Shown here: positions 34,511-43,234 of the stretch, one piece after another
How the letters are laid out: each line of letters begins with the position of its first letter
Numbering within the stretch: position 1 is the stretch's first letter
Source of the DNA: Gemmataceae bacterium
GTDB lineage: Bacteria; Planctomycetota; Planctomycetia; Gemmatales; Gemmataceae
DNA length: 58,539 nt
Assembly (NCBI GenBank): GCA_019752375.1
Contig: JAIEMG010000178.1
Span: 1-58,539 of the forward strand
Direction: 5' to 3'
Program-made: the position numbers and the translations under genes
Notes under the pieces: model-generated
What the model saw: the letters and a program-made list of their open reading frames with translations, nothing else
What the model was told of the DNA's origin: nothing
The model's database searches: none

Positions 34511-35926
34511 CTACTTCTTCGGTGCCTCTTCGCCCGGAGGCGCAAGGGCCTTGATGAACTGACCGTTGGCGCCGTTGTAGAGTCGCACGACGCCCTCTCC
34601 GCCGCCGGCCGCAACGACGGTGCCGTCGGGGCTTACCGCGACCGCGAACAGGTATTCGGTACTGCCGGGAAAGTTGCGGACCGCACCGCCGTTGTCGACA
34701 TTCCAGAAGCGCACCGTCTGATCGCCGCTGCAAGTGACCACCTGCGACGTCTTGCCAATGAAGAACAAGCGGGTGATCTCGTTTTGGTGGCCCTGGATCG
34801 TGCGGACTTGCTCGCCCTTCTCATAGTCCCAGACCTTGATCGACTTGTCCGCGCTGCCGCTGGCGAGCAGCTTGCCATCGGCCTTCCAGCCGACGCCCAG
34901 GACATGGTGCGTGTGTCCCTCGAACGACTTGATGAACTTGCCGCTGGGGACCTCGAAGACCTTGACGAACTTGTCGGCCCCGCAGCTGGCGAGCTTCGTG
35001 CCATCGGGACTGAAACTGACGCCGTAAACCGTATCGCTATGACCGTTCTTGACATCCACCGCAACCTTGCCGGTTGCCACGTCCAGCACCTTCAATTCGC
35101 CGTCTTCAGAAGGAGCGCCGCCGCCCGTCGCCAGGTACTTGCCGTCCGCCGAGAAGTCGAGCGCGACGACGTGGTCGGCAAAGCCCGTGACTTTTTCCTT
35201 CATCGCACCGGTCTGCGGGTCCCAGAACTTGACTTCCTGGAAACTGCCGCTGGCCAGCAGCTTGCCATCGGGACTGAAAGCCAGTGCTTCCACGATCGAA
35301 AGATGGGCCGCTTCGACGGGCTTCTTGTCGGGCGTCTCCAGCTTGTCGACCAGGCTGCGAATGTGCTTGCCGGAGGCCGCGTCGTAGATGTGAATCTCAT
35401 TGCCCCGACCGGCCGCGACGAGGGTCTTGTCCGGACTGACCGCGAGGCCGCGTACCGACTTGATTCCCGGCGGCGGGATGGACACCACGGGCTTCGGCCG
35501 GACGCGCACGCCGGTCGGCGCCTTGGCGCCCTCGTCGATCCACAGCTTCATGACCGCCAGTTCTTCCGGCGACAGCGGCTGCTGATTCATTTCCTTCGGC
35601 GGCGGCATGAACGGCGCGCCGGTCCGGCCGCACGTCTTGTAGAGCAGGCTGTCGGCCGACTTGCCGGGAATCACGCTCTTGCCGCGTTTGCCGCCCTTCA
35701 TCAAGCCTTCGTAGCTATCCAGATCGAGCTTGCCTTCCTTGATCTGTCCGCTGTGACACACCAGACACTTCTTGACGAAGATCGGCTCGATGTCCTTGTC
35801 ATAGAGGACCGGCGTATCGCGCTTGATTTCGACGACTTTGACCGGCTCGACCTTGCCTTTTTCCTGGCTCCAGACGAGCGCAGGCAGCAAGGCGAGCAAT
35901 CCGAGCAACATGAAGAGGCTTCGCAT
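34511..35926 (-). CDS. Planctomycete-type cytochrome c domain protein with WD40 repeats
   Basis: A 471-residue exported protein. A signal peptide (MRSLFMLLGLLALLPALVWS) leads into a c-type cytochrome-like domain with the haem motif CLVCH (Cys54, Cys57, His58) and a possible distal Met in PFMPPPKEM. From about residue 160 there are WD40 repeats with blades such as VEALAFSPDGKLLASGS and YGVSFSPDGTKLASCG. This is a characteristic planctomycete architecture; whether haem is bound is untested. The start at 35926 is set by the signal peptide. The PPC-domain gene is 74 bases upstream in the same direction. Confidence 0.87.
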   Translation of the reverse strand: MRSLFMLLGLLALLPALVWSQEKGKVEPVKVVEIKRDTPVLYDKDIEPIFVKKCLVCHSGQIKEGKLDLDSYEGLMKGGKRGKSVIPGKSADSLLYKTCGRTGAPFMPPPKEMNQQPLSPEELAVMKLWIDEGAKAPTGVRVRPKPVVSIPPPGIKSVRGLAVSPDKTLVAAGRGNEIHIYDAASGKHIRSLVDKLETPDKKPVEAAHLSIVEALAFSPDGKLLASGSFQEVKFWDPQTGAMKEKVTGFADHVVALDFSADGKYLATGGGAPSEDGELKVLDVATGKVAVDVKNGHSDTVYGVSFSPDGTKLASCGADKFVKVFEVPSGKFIKSFEGHTHHVLGVGWKADGKLLASGSADKSIKVWDYEKGEQVRTIQGHQNEITRLFFIGKTSQVVTCSGDQTVRFWNVDNGGAVRNFPGSTEYLFAVAVSPDGTVVAAGGGEGVVRLYNGANGQFIKALAPPGEEAPKK

Positions 35927-36000
35927 CGTAAGTCTCCGATTAGAGTCAACCGTGAGTCCGTTCCAGGGCAGTGACAAGCGATTGGCACCGCGATGAGTGA

Positions 36001-38604
36001 CTACTTGGTGACATTGACGGCAAATTTCTGTTCGTGTTTCACGGCCGTGGCGCCGTACATCGCGGTGGCACGCACCAGCAGGTCGGCGCGGTTGCCGGGG
36101 GGCGCGTCGGCATCCACCTTCAGGACCAGCTCGATTTCATCCTTGCCGGCCGGGATCGTCACTTCGGGAGCGGCGATGCCCTTGGCAGTCGGCGGCTGAA
36201 CCAACTCCACCTTGAATTCGCCCGGGAAATCAAGCAGGCGGGCGACCTTTACCATGACTTTGACTTCGGTGCCGACCTTGGCCGTGGCGTTCGGCGGCGT
36301 CACCGTAAGCGTGGCCAGTGTTTTGGGAACGACGCTGACGGTGACCGGCAAAGACGGCTGCGTGACCGCCACGTTTGGCTTCATCTTGGCCATTGGGTCC
36401 TTCGAGTACGGGACCTGGGACGTGCCGCGGAAGACAATGCTGTAATTGCCGGGCGGCACGTTGGGGCCAACGGTCAGCACCAGGCTGCCGTTGTCGTTGG
36501 CCACGGCCATCGGTGCGTTGTTGTTATTGAACGTCATGCCAGTGGGCAGACCGACGGCCTGCACCTGCACCGGTGCCTTGGCGTCGGGCCAGAGACGTTC
36601 GATCTTGATGGGCACCGTGACTTTGTCGCCCTGCGGGGCCGAGGCGGTCTCGGCGCCCAGGACGACATTGAACGGGGCCTTGTCGCGGATCGCCAGTACC
36701 AGCGAGCGATCCAGTCTCGAGAATTGTGCTGCTTGCGGCTGCTGCGGATTGCCAGCCCAGGTGATGGTGGCAGCGCGGGCCTCGCGCACCACGTCCTTGC
36801 CGTTGATCTTCGCCGTGCCCTTGGCCTTGATCTCACCCGACCACGGCGCTGCATCGGCCGATGCCGTGAGGACCAGTGCGGTCTGCTTGACCGTCGGCCC
36901 CGCGACCTGCGGCTTGCAGGTGACGCCGGGCGGCAGGCCGTCGACACCCAGGGCGATATCGCCGTTGAAGCCGTCGCGCCGCCAGATGAAGACCGTGTAA
37001 TCCTGGTTTCCGCCCTGGCGCAACACGCACGAATCGGGGTTGGAGATGGACGTCGGCATCAGCACCAGGCGGAAATCAGGTTGCTCCGGTGTGATCCGCA
37101 GCCGATACAGTTGACGCGGTCCAGCGCGCTGCGTTCCTTCCTGGCTTCGCACGATGACCTGGTACTTGCCGTCGGCCGGCACCTTGAGCTGGTAGCGTGC
37201 CGGGTCCGAGGTGCGCGTATAGAACTGGTTTGCGCTGAGGTACTCGGCATCGGTGGGCAGCACGTCGTCCAGCTCCGCAACCAGGCCCTTGGTCTCGGCG
37301 TTGTAGATTCCCAGCGCCAGGTCGATCGGCGAACCGAGGCGGTCGGCCGTCAACTCGATGCTGTAGACGTCGCCCTTCTTGGCGCTGAACGTGTACCAGG
37401 CATGCGAATGGGTCTTGTCGAGCTTGCCGCCCACTTCGCACGGGGTCGTCAGGGCCTGGGCGGTCTCACGCGTCAGGTTCTGGCCATTGTCCACAACGAC
37501 CGGAGCGCCGGCAAAAACAAGGAGATACGGGTTCGACGAGCCGGACCCGTTCTTCAGCCGGTACTCGAAGCCGTCGAGGCCCGAGGCGTTGGGTGCGATG
37601 GAGCCGCTGTAGGCCAGCCGCTGCACGACATTCGGATCGTTGGGCACGTTGACCGTGACGGTTGCCTTTTCCAGCACACTGCCGCCAAGCGTCGCCGTGG
37701 GATCGGGTTGCCCGCCGGGCAGGTTGCGGCCATACACGGTCAGCGTTGCGGGCTTGCCGGGCTCGACCACCGGCGGAAAGACCGCATCGATCCACGGTGC
37801 AGTGGAGATGCTGAGCCGATAGTAGTGATCGGCGCCGCCCTGGAGGTGGGTGAACTGGAAGGCGCGGACAAAGTAGTCGCCATCGGCAGGCAACTTGTAG
37901 TCGAGGGCCGAGTCGTACTGATTATAGTCCCGGTTGCTGCCGAGCTTCTTGCCGGCGCTGTCGTACATCTCGATGACGCCGTGCATCTTGCTTTCGATGC
38001 TGGACGTCAGACAGCTGACCACGACGCGCTGGTCCTTCTTGCCGGCGAAGACATAGTAGTCGACGTCGGTCGGCGTGGTGATGGTGCCGTTGATGGTCGA
38101 GTTCAATTCGACGCGCTGCGCCTGTTCGACGTCGTTGTTCGGTTCCTTCTCGGTAACTTCATTCAAGTCGCCTACCATGAACGCGCGGGGGTTGCTGATG
38201 CCATAGGCATTGACCAGCCGCACATCATGCAAGCCCAGCGGGGTGTCGGGGGGAAGCGTTACCTTGTACTTCTGGGTCATCGGCGTGCCCGGCTGGCGCG
38301 GGTTCGGCTTCTTCTTCGGGTCAGGCGGCGGCTCGCCGGTACCGACGTACTCGGCCTTGATGGCGCTATGGCTGAACAGGAGTGTCGCCGGTTCTTCCAG
38401 ATCGAAGCCCGTCACCATCAATTCCATCGTGCTGCCGGCCTTGGCGCCGGGAGGCGTTGCGTACAGGAGCCGGGGCAGTGCCATCGGCGCACCGGGCGGC
38501 GGCTGCGCGACGAGGAAGCTGGTGAGCAGCGTGCCCGTCAGCAACGCGACGAGGCCAGCCGCGCGCGACGTTATGGAAAAGGAGAAGGACGGATGCCATC
38601 GCAT
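36001..38604 (-). CDS. Large secreted PPC-domain protein
   Basis: An 867-residue exported protein. After a signal region (GLVALLTGTLLTSFLVAQ) comes an IPT/Ig-like domain with STMELMVTGFDLEEPATLLFS, then pre-peptidase C-terminal (PPC) type domains recognisable from EKEPNNDVEQAQRVEL and DYYVFAGKKDQRVVVS (about residues 155-200), and several further Ig-like beta domains to the C terminus. It has no visible protease domain. Such proteins are paired with cytochrome/WD40 proteins in planctomycetes, and the 74-base gap to the downstream gene supports one operon. The ATG at 38604 has AGGGAG upstream. Confidence 0.83.
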   Translation of the reverse strand: MRWHPSFSFSITSRAAGLVALLTGTLLTSFLVAQPPPGAPMALPRLLYATPPGAKAGSTMELMVTGFDLEEPATLLFSHSAIKAEYVGTGEPPPDPKKKPNPRQPGTPMTQKYKVTLPPDTPLGLHDVRLVNAYGISNPRAFMVGDLNEVTEKEPNNDVEQAQRVELNSTINGTITTPTDVDYYVFAGKKDQRVVVSCLTSSIESKMHGVIEMYDSAGKKLGSNRDYNQYDSALDYKLPADGDYFVRAFQFTHLQGGADHYYRLSISTAPWIDAVFPPVVEPGKPATLTVYGRNLPGGQPDPTATLGGSVLEKATVTVNVPNDPNVVQRLAYSGSIAPNASGLDGFEYRLKNGSGSSNPYLLVFAGAPVVVDNGQNLTRETAQALTTPCEVGGKLDKTHSHAWYTFSAKKGDVYSIELTADRLGSPIDLALGIYNAETKGLVAELDDVLPTDAEYLSANQFYTRTSDPARYQLKVPADGKYQVIVRSQEGTQRAGPRQLYRLRITPEQPDFRLVLMPTSISNPDSCVLRQGGNQDYTVFIWRRDGFNGDIALGVDGLPPGVTCKPQVAGPTVKQTALVLTASADAAPWSGEIKAKGTAKINGKDVVREARAATITWAGNPQQPQAAQFSRLDRSLVLAIRDKAPFNVVLGAETASAPQGDKVTVPIKIERLWPDAKAPVQVQAVGLPTGMTFNNNNAPMAVANDNGSLVLTVGPNVPPGNYSIVFRGTSQVPYSKDPMAKMKPNVAVTQPSLPVTVSVVPKTLATLTVTPPNATAKVGTEVKVMVKVARLLDFPGEFKVELVQPPTAKGIAAPEVTIPAGKDEIELVLKVDADAPPGNRADLLVRATAMYGATAVKHEQKFAVNVTK

Positions 38605-38881
38605 GATTGCACTCCCTGATACGCGACAATGACGGCAGAGCATGGATCTTCCTGGTCCGCGAGGCAGGCACTTGCAGGTCGGGCGACGTCGGGGTGGCGG
38701 GTCCGCTCTGGCGCAGCAAGCCGTCAGGGTAGCGGCACCCCCGACGTTGTTTGAATGGTAATCCGGTAATTCGCTGCGGTCAAGCAGCTTCCCGGACATA
38801 AAACGTACACAGTCAAACGCGTCCCGAGCCTGCGGCCAGCGGTCCTCAGGCATTCGTCCCCACGGAGAAAGGTCTAGGGCG

Positions 38882-39451
38882 ATGGATCCGAGCGCTGCTG
38901 CAACTCTGGGAGTCATTGGCACCCTGATCGTGGTAGGAATTGGCCTATTCCTGGCGGCGGGGGGCGACACCGCTCGTCTCGGCCTGGCGTACCGTTGCTT
39001 GCGGGACGAGGCGTTTCGCACCAAGGTGCAAGCGCTGCTCGTCCCACCCAAGCCGACGGGCCCGCCGAAGCCCAGCGGAGTCCCCGTGCGCGTGCTGGCG
39101 TTGCTCCAGCGCGAAGGCCGGTTGCTCGACTTCCTGCTGGAAAACGTCCAACCGTACAGCGACGAACAGATCGGTGCCGCGGTGCGCGACATCCATCGCC
39201 AGTGTCAGGCGGCGCTCAAGGAAAAGGTGATCGTCGAACCGGTGTTGCCGCAAGCGGAAGGCGAAACCGTGCAGGTGCCCGCCGGCTTCGACCCGTCGGC
39301 CATTCGCCTGACGGGCAACGTCACCGGACAGCCACCGTTTTCCGGCACGCTGCGCCACCACGGCTGGCGCGTCAAGGAATTGAAACTGGCTGCGCCTCCC
39401 GAGGGCCAGGATGAAATGGTCTTGATGCCCGCCGAAGTCGAGTTGACATGA
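38882..39451 (+). CDS. DUF2760 domain protein
   Basis: A 189-residue protein. The N terminus holds a membrane helix (about residues 8-26, ATLGVIGTLIVVGIGLFLAA), followed by a proline-rich linker and the DUF2760 domain, recognisable from RVLALLQREGRLLDFLLENV and SGTLRHHGWRVKELKL. The domain is known mainly as a companion of divergent Hsp70 proteins. The Hsp70-like gene follows 100 bases on in the same direction, with a palindromic repeat between. A role in a chaperone complex at the membrane is inferred from that pairing only. Confidence 0.83.
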   Translation: MDPSAAATLGVIGTLIVVGIGLFLAAGGDTARLGLAYRCLRDEAFRTKVQALLVPPKPTGPPKPSGVPVRVLALLQREGRLLDFLLENVQPYSDEQIGAAVRDIHRQCQAALKEKVIVEPVLPQAEGETVQVPAGFDPSAIRLTGNVTGQPPFSGTLRHHGWRVKELKLAAPPEGQDEMVLMPAEVELT

Positions 39452-39453
39452 TC

Positions 39454-39509
39454 TGTGGGGCCGGCTTCCAGCCGGCCATTCGTCAGGCCGGCTGGAAGCC
39501 GGCCCCACA
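39454..39509. repeat. GGGGCCGGCTTCCAGCCGGCC repeat, copy 2
   Basis: TGTGGGGCCGGCTTCCAGCC and its inverse lie between two probably co-transcribed genes, starting 2 bases after the DUF2760 stop. A hairpin of this strength inside an operon could reduce read-through or stabilise the upstream mRNA. Confidence 0.85.
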
Positions 39510-39551
39510 TGAAGAGGAAGTGACTCGTTTTCCGGCAGGAAGGAGGCGGTT

Positions 39552-41390
39552 GTGGCCCAATCGCGCTATGTCGTCGGCATCGACCTGGGAACTACCAACA
39601 GTGCACTCGCCTATGTCGATACGGGCATCGGCGCCGAGAAGGACGCAACGCTGGTCGAACTAGGATTGCCGCAAGTCGTGCAGCCCGGCGCGGTGGAATC
39701 GCGTCCCTTGCTGCCCTCCTTCCTCTACCTGCCAGGTCCAAACGAGTTGCCCGCCGGCAGCCTGAAACTGCCGTGGGCGCCCGATCGCGATTTCGCGGTG
39801 GGCGAGTTTGCGCGCAACTTTGGAAGCCAGGTGCCGACGCGGCTCGTGGCGTCGGCGAAATCCTGGCTGTGTCACTCCGGCATCGATCGTCGCGGTCCCG
39901 TGCTTCCGTGGAAGGCGCCGGACAATTCGCGGCGCGTCTCGCCGCTGGAAGCCACCACGCTCTACTTGAAGCACCTGAGCGAAGCGTGGAACTTCGTCAT
40001 TGCCAAGGACGTTCCCGAAAACCGGCTCGAACGGCAGGACATCATCCTCACCGTGCCGGCATCCTTCGATGCGGTGGCGCGCGAGCTGACCGTCGAAGCC
40101 GCGCGGGCCGCCGGTCTGGAGCACATTACGCTCCTCGAAGAACCGCAAGCGGCCTTCTATTCCTGGATCGAGTCGAGCAAGGACGAGTGGCGTAACCAGG
40201 TGCAGGTCGGCGACGTCATCCTGGTATGCGACGTTGGCGGCGGCACCACGGACCTCACGTTGATCGCCGTGACGGAAGAGAAAGGCAACCTCTCGCTGGC
40301 GCGCGTCGCCGTCGGCGACCACATTTTGCTCGGCGGCGACAATATGGATTTGGCCCTGGCGCACACCGCTGCTCAGGGGTTCGCGGCCAAGGGCACCAAG
40401 CTCGACGCTGGGCAGATGCAAATGCTCTGGCACAGCTGCCGCGCCGCCAAGGAAAAGCTCTTCTCCGATGCCGCGGCCAGCACGGCTCCGGTCACCGTCC
40501 TGGGCCGAGGCAGCCGCGTGATCGGCGGGACCCTCAAGGGTGAACTAAGCCGTGCAGAGGTTGAAAAGGTCCTGGTCGCCGGCTTCTTTCCCGATACGTC
40601 GCCCGACGCCGAACCCCAGCGGCAGCGCACCGTTGGCTTGCAGGAACTTGGATTGCCCTACGCCAGCGACCCGGCCGTCACGAAGCATCTGGCGCACTTC
40701 ATTTCGCGCAATGCCGAAGTCCTGGCGGAGCGGGCCTCCTCGCGCCGCAAGAAGAAGATCGCGCAACCCACCGGGGTGCTCTTCAACGGCGGCGTCTTCA
40801 AGGCAGCGCCGCTGCGCGAGCGATTGACGACGGTCCTCAACAGCTGGGCCGACAAGGCCGGCGGACAGCCGGTGAAGGTGCTGCAAGGAAACGATCTCGA
40901 CCTGGCCGTGGCCCGCGGGGCCGCTTACTACGGCATGGTCCGTCGCGGCAAGGGCGTCCGCATCCGCGGCGGCGCGGGCCGGGCGTACTACGTGGGTGTG
41001 GAGACCTCCCTGCCCGCCGTGCCGGGTGCAGCGCCGCCGCTCAAGGCCCTCTGTGTCGTGCCGTTCGGCATGGAGGAAGGCACCGAGGCCGACATTCCAG
41101 GACAGGAGTTCGGCCTGGTCGTCGGCGAACCGGCGGAGTTTCGCTTCCTTGGCTCCAACATTCGACGGACCGACACCGTCGGCACGCTCGTCGAGGAATG
41201 GGAAGGGCAGATCGAAGAGCTGAGTCCGCTGGCGACTGCCCTCGAAGCGCCGGGCCAGGACGGCCGCACCGTGCCGGTGCATTTGCACACCAAGGTGACG
41301 GAGGTCGGCACGCTGGAGCTCTGGTGCTTCAGCCGAGACAACAAGCAACGCTGGAAGCTGGAATTCAACGTCCGCGAGCGACAGGAGTAA
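39552..41390 (+). CDS. Hsp70 family protein (DnaK-like ATPase)
   Basis: A 612-residue protein with the actin-like ATPase domain of Hsp70. Phosphate-1 motif VGIDLGTTNSALAYV is at residues 8-22, phosphate-2 CDVGGGTTDLTLIAV near residue 230, and an adenosine-type region VLFNGGVFKAAPLRER follows. The C-terminal part, with LCVVPFGMEEGTEADI then ELWCFSRDNKQRWKLEFNVRE, differs from DnaK and lacks the usual EEVD-type tail or lid. It belongs to the divergent Hsp70 group linked to DUF2760. The GTG start at 39552 has AGGAGG just upstream. Confidence 0.9.
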   Translation: MAQSRYVVGIDLGTTNSALAYVDTGIGAEKDATLVELGLPQVVQPGAVESRPLLPSFLYLPGPNELPAGSLKLPWAPDRDFAVGEFARNFGSQVPTRLVASAKSWLCHSGIDRRGPVLPWKAPDNSRRVSPLEATTLYLKHLSEAWNFVIAKDVPENRLERQDIILTVPASFDAVARELTVEAARAAGLEHITLLEEPQAAFYSWIESSKDEWRNQVQVGDVILVCDVGGGTTDLTLIAVTEEKGNLSLARVAVGDHILLGGDNMDLALAHTAAQGFAAKGTKLDAGQMQMLWHSCRAAKEKLFSDAAASTAPVTVLGRGSRVIGGTLKGELSRAEVEKVLVAGFFPDTSPDAEPQRQRTVGLQELGLPYASDPAVTKHLAHFISRNAEVLAERASSRRKKKIAQPTGVLFNGGVFKAAPLRERLTTVLNSWADKAGGQPVKVLQGNDLDLAVARGAAYYGMVRRGKGVRIRGGAGRAYYVGVETSLPAVPGAAPPLKALCVVPFGMEEGTEADIPGQEFGLVVGEPAEFRFLGSNIRRTDTVGTLVEEWEGQIEELSPLATALEAPGQDGRTVPVHLHTKVTEVGTLELWCFSRDNKQRWKLEFNVRERQE

Positions 41391-41393
41391 CCC

Positions 41394-41678
41394 GTGAAGA
41401 TTGCTGCCATCATCGAATACATTGCCGACAAAGCGAAGATCGGCGAGATTCGTCCCGCCCATCGTCAGTATCTGACCGGGCTAAAGGAAAAGGGACAACT
41501 CGTCGTCTGCGGCCCCTTCACGGACGACAGTGGCGGCCTGATCGTCTACGAAGTGGCATCCAGGGAAGAGGCCGAACAGATCGTGCAGAACGATCCGTTC
41601 AACAAGAACGGCATTTTCGTCTCATGGAAGCTGCGTCCCTGGAACCCCGTGATGGCCAATCGCGACCTACTGCCCTGA
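41394..41678 (+). CDS. YciI-like protein
   Basis: A 94-residue protein of the YCII-related dimeric alpha-beta barrel family. The core reads RPAHRQYLTGLKEKGQLVVCGPFTDDSG and the following GLIVYEVASREEAEQIVQNDPF, the usual pattern with an invariant His and Asp. The family's function is poorly known; some members act on muconolactone-like ring compounds. The start is GTG at 41394, 3 bases after the Hsp70 stop, so the genes are surely co-transcribed. Confidence 0.85.
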   Translation: MKIAAIIEYIADKAKIGEIRPAHRQYLTGLKEKGQLVVCGPFTDDSGGLIVYEVASREEAEQIVQNDPFNKNGIFVSWKLRPWNPVMANRDLLP

Positions 41679-41801
41679 ACGGACGGTTTTCCGTTCCTGC
41701 TCTGGACCTGTCCAGGTGAATCCGCGTTACGCAGTCCGCGTAGCGCCAGGTCCGCGTGCCATTTCGACTCAATGCCAACCGCAAATGCAATCATTGCTTT
41801 A

Positions 41802-41964
41802 GTACTACAGCGCTCCATTCCGCGGAACGATCCGCGCAACATCTGTAGCCGCAGGCTTCAGCCTGCGGAGTAGCGTCGCCGGTGCCGTACATTCACTCCG
41901 CAGGCTGAAGCCTGCGGCTACAGACGTTGCGCGGATCGTGCTTCCAATACCAGCGCTGTAGTAT
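41802..41964. repeat. CCGCAGGCTTCAGCCTGCGG repeat, copy 3, with outer arms
   Basis: The most complete member. Outer arms TACTACAGCGCT and AGCGCTGTAGTA flank GATCCGCGCAACATCTGTAG and its inverse, and the familiar pair CCGCAGGCTTCAGCCTGCGG lies inside. The whole 163-base unit is one long imperfect inverted repeat. The remainder of the 41679-42086 gap shows no gene. Confidence 0.85.
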
Positions 41965-42086
41965 TAGGCGGCGTATCTTGAGCTTCCCGGGTTGCGGGAT
42001 CGATGAATCCGGCCTAGACTTGTATACAGTCTTCCGCTCATCCCCACATGACCAACTTTCCTTCTCTCCCCGGGAGGGTTCGGACG

Positions 42087-42930
42087 ATGCGCGCTCGCCG
42101 CCGCGGTTTCTCTCTCATTGAGTTGTTGGTGGTGATTGCCATCATCGCAATCCTGGTCGGTCTGCTCATGGTGGCGGTGCAGAAAGCGCGCGAGGCAGGG
42201 TCGCGCGTCCAGTGCATGAACCATCTCAAACAGATTGGCCTGGGGTTCCACACCCATCACGATGCACTGGGCGCCTTTCCCGATGGCGGCGAGGATTGGA
42301 CGTTGTCCCGTTCCATGGCGAACGGCGTGCCGCTGGCGACTCCCAAGCAGAACTGGGGCTGGGGCTTCCAGCTCCTGCCCTACATCGAGCAGCAGAATGT
42401 CTGGATGGTCAACGACGACAAGACATGCCGCGAGAATGTCATCCCGGTCTATTTTTGTCCCACCCGGCGGGCGCCGATGCAAGTGCCGGACGGCCGTTAC
42501 GGCAACAGCGGCATGCTGGACTATGGCGGCAACGGCGGCCTGAGCTCGCTGGAGCCATTCTCCGGGTCCTCCGGCAACGGCCGAGACGGCACCGTCGTCC
42601 GTCGGCCCGATCCGACCAACGCCAATCGCAGCGCGCCGGTCACGCTCAACGAGGGCAGCATCCCGGACGGGACCTCCAGTACCATCCTGGTCGGCGAAAA
42701 GCAGATGAACCTGGGCAACCTCGGCAAAAGCCAGCAGGACGACGACCAGGGTTGGGTGTGCGGCTGGGACTGGGACGAAATTCGTTGGGGCAACAGCCAG
42801 CCCGGGCAGGATCAACGCCGTCTTCTGCGACGGTTCGGTGCAGCGGATTCGCTACACCGTGAACCTCACCGTCTTCAAAAACCTCTGCAAGCGCGACGAC
42901 GGCAATGCCATCGATCCAGGCGGCTATTGA
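42087..42930 (+). pseudogene. DUF1559 prepilin-like gene, frame-disrupted
   Basis: The N terminus RRGFSLIELLVVIAIIAILV is a classic prepilin cleavage and methylation motif, followed by the DUF1559 domain (VQCMNHLKQIGLGFHTHHD, LLPYIEQQNVW, YFCPTRRAPMQ, IPDGTSSTILVGEK). At about 42795-42810 the frame breaks. In the next frame the expected ending INAVFCDGSVQRIRYTVNL and the stop at 42930 are intact. Compared with usual members, about 20-25 residues between DWDEIRWG and the FCDGSV motif are missing, so an out-of-frame deletion is likely. If read as is, translation would run on to 43238 with unrelated sequence. A sequencing error is an alternative. Confidence 0.8.
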
Positions 42931-42936
42931 ACATCG

Positions 42937-42972
42937 AAAAAACCCCTGACGGCCGGGCGCGGCCGCCAGGGG
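42937..42972 (-). terminator. Hairpin with A/T run
   Basis: CCCCTGACGGCC pairs with GGCCGCCAGGGG (one mismatch) around GGGCGC. Six A bases precede it on the plus strand, which read as a T run in the minus direction. It lies 7 bases after the DUF1559 stop. As a plus-strand terminator it lacks the T run. Confidence 0.5.
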
Positions 42973-43052
42973 TAACCAGGCCACGCCCACGAGGGTGGCC
43001 TGTCCCCGATCCCAAGTTATCCTTCACGCGGTGGAGAATGGCTGTGTCCGGT

Positions 43053-43098
43053 GGGCCAGACACTCTTGTCTGGCCGGCCAGACAAGAGTGTCTGGCCC
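43053..43098. repeat. GGGCCAGACACTCTTGTCTGGCC palindrome
   Basis: Two perfect 23-base arms, GGGCCAGACACTCTTGTCTG followed by GCC and its exact inverse, meet with no spacer, giving a 46-base perfect palindrome. No second copy was noticed in the window. The rest of 42973-43234 shows no gene. Confidence 0.85.
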
Positions 43099-43234
43099 CC
43101 CGGCCGGGTACCAATTTTGCCCGCGTGCAGTATAAGCCTTCGCTTATCCAGACGCGGCTCGTCGAATGGTGTGACTCAAAAAAACGCGATGCGAGTACAC
43201 ACGCTCCACGCCAACTGATTGCCACCTCCCTGCC

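Noticed and set aside
36034-38619. Plus-strand open frame of 861 codons
   Set aside because: Antisense shadow of the PPC-domain protein, which has a signal region, ribosome site and recognisable domains.
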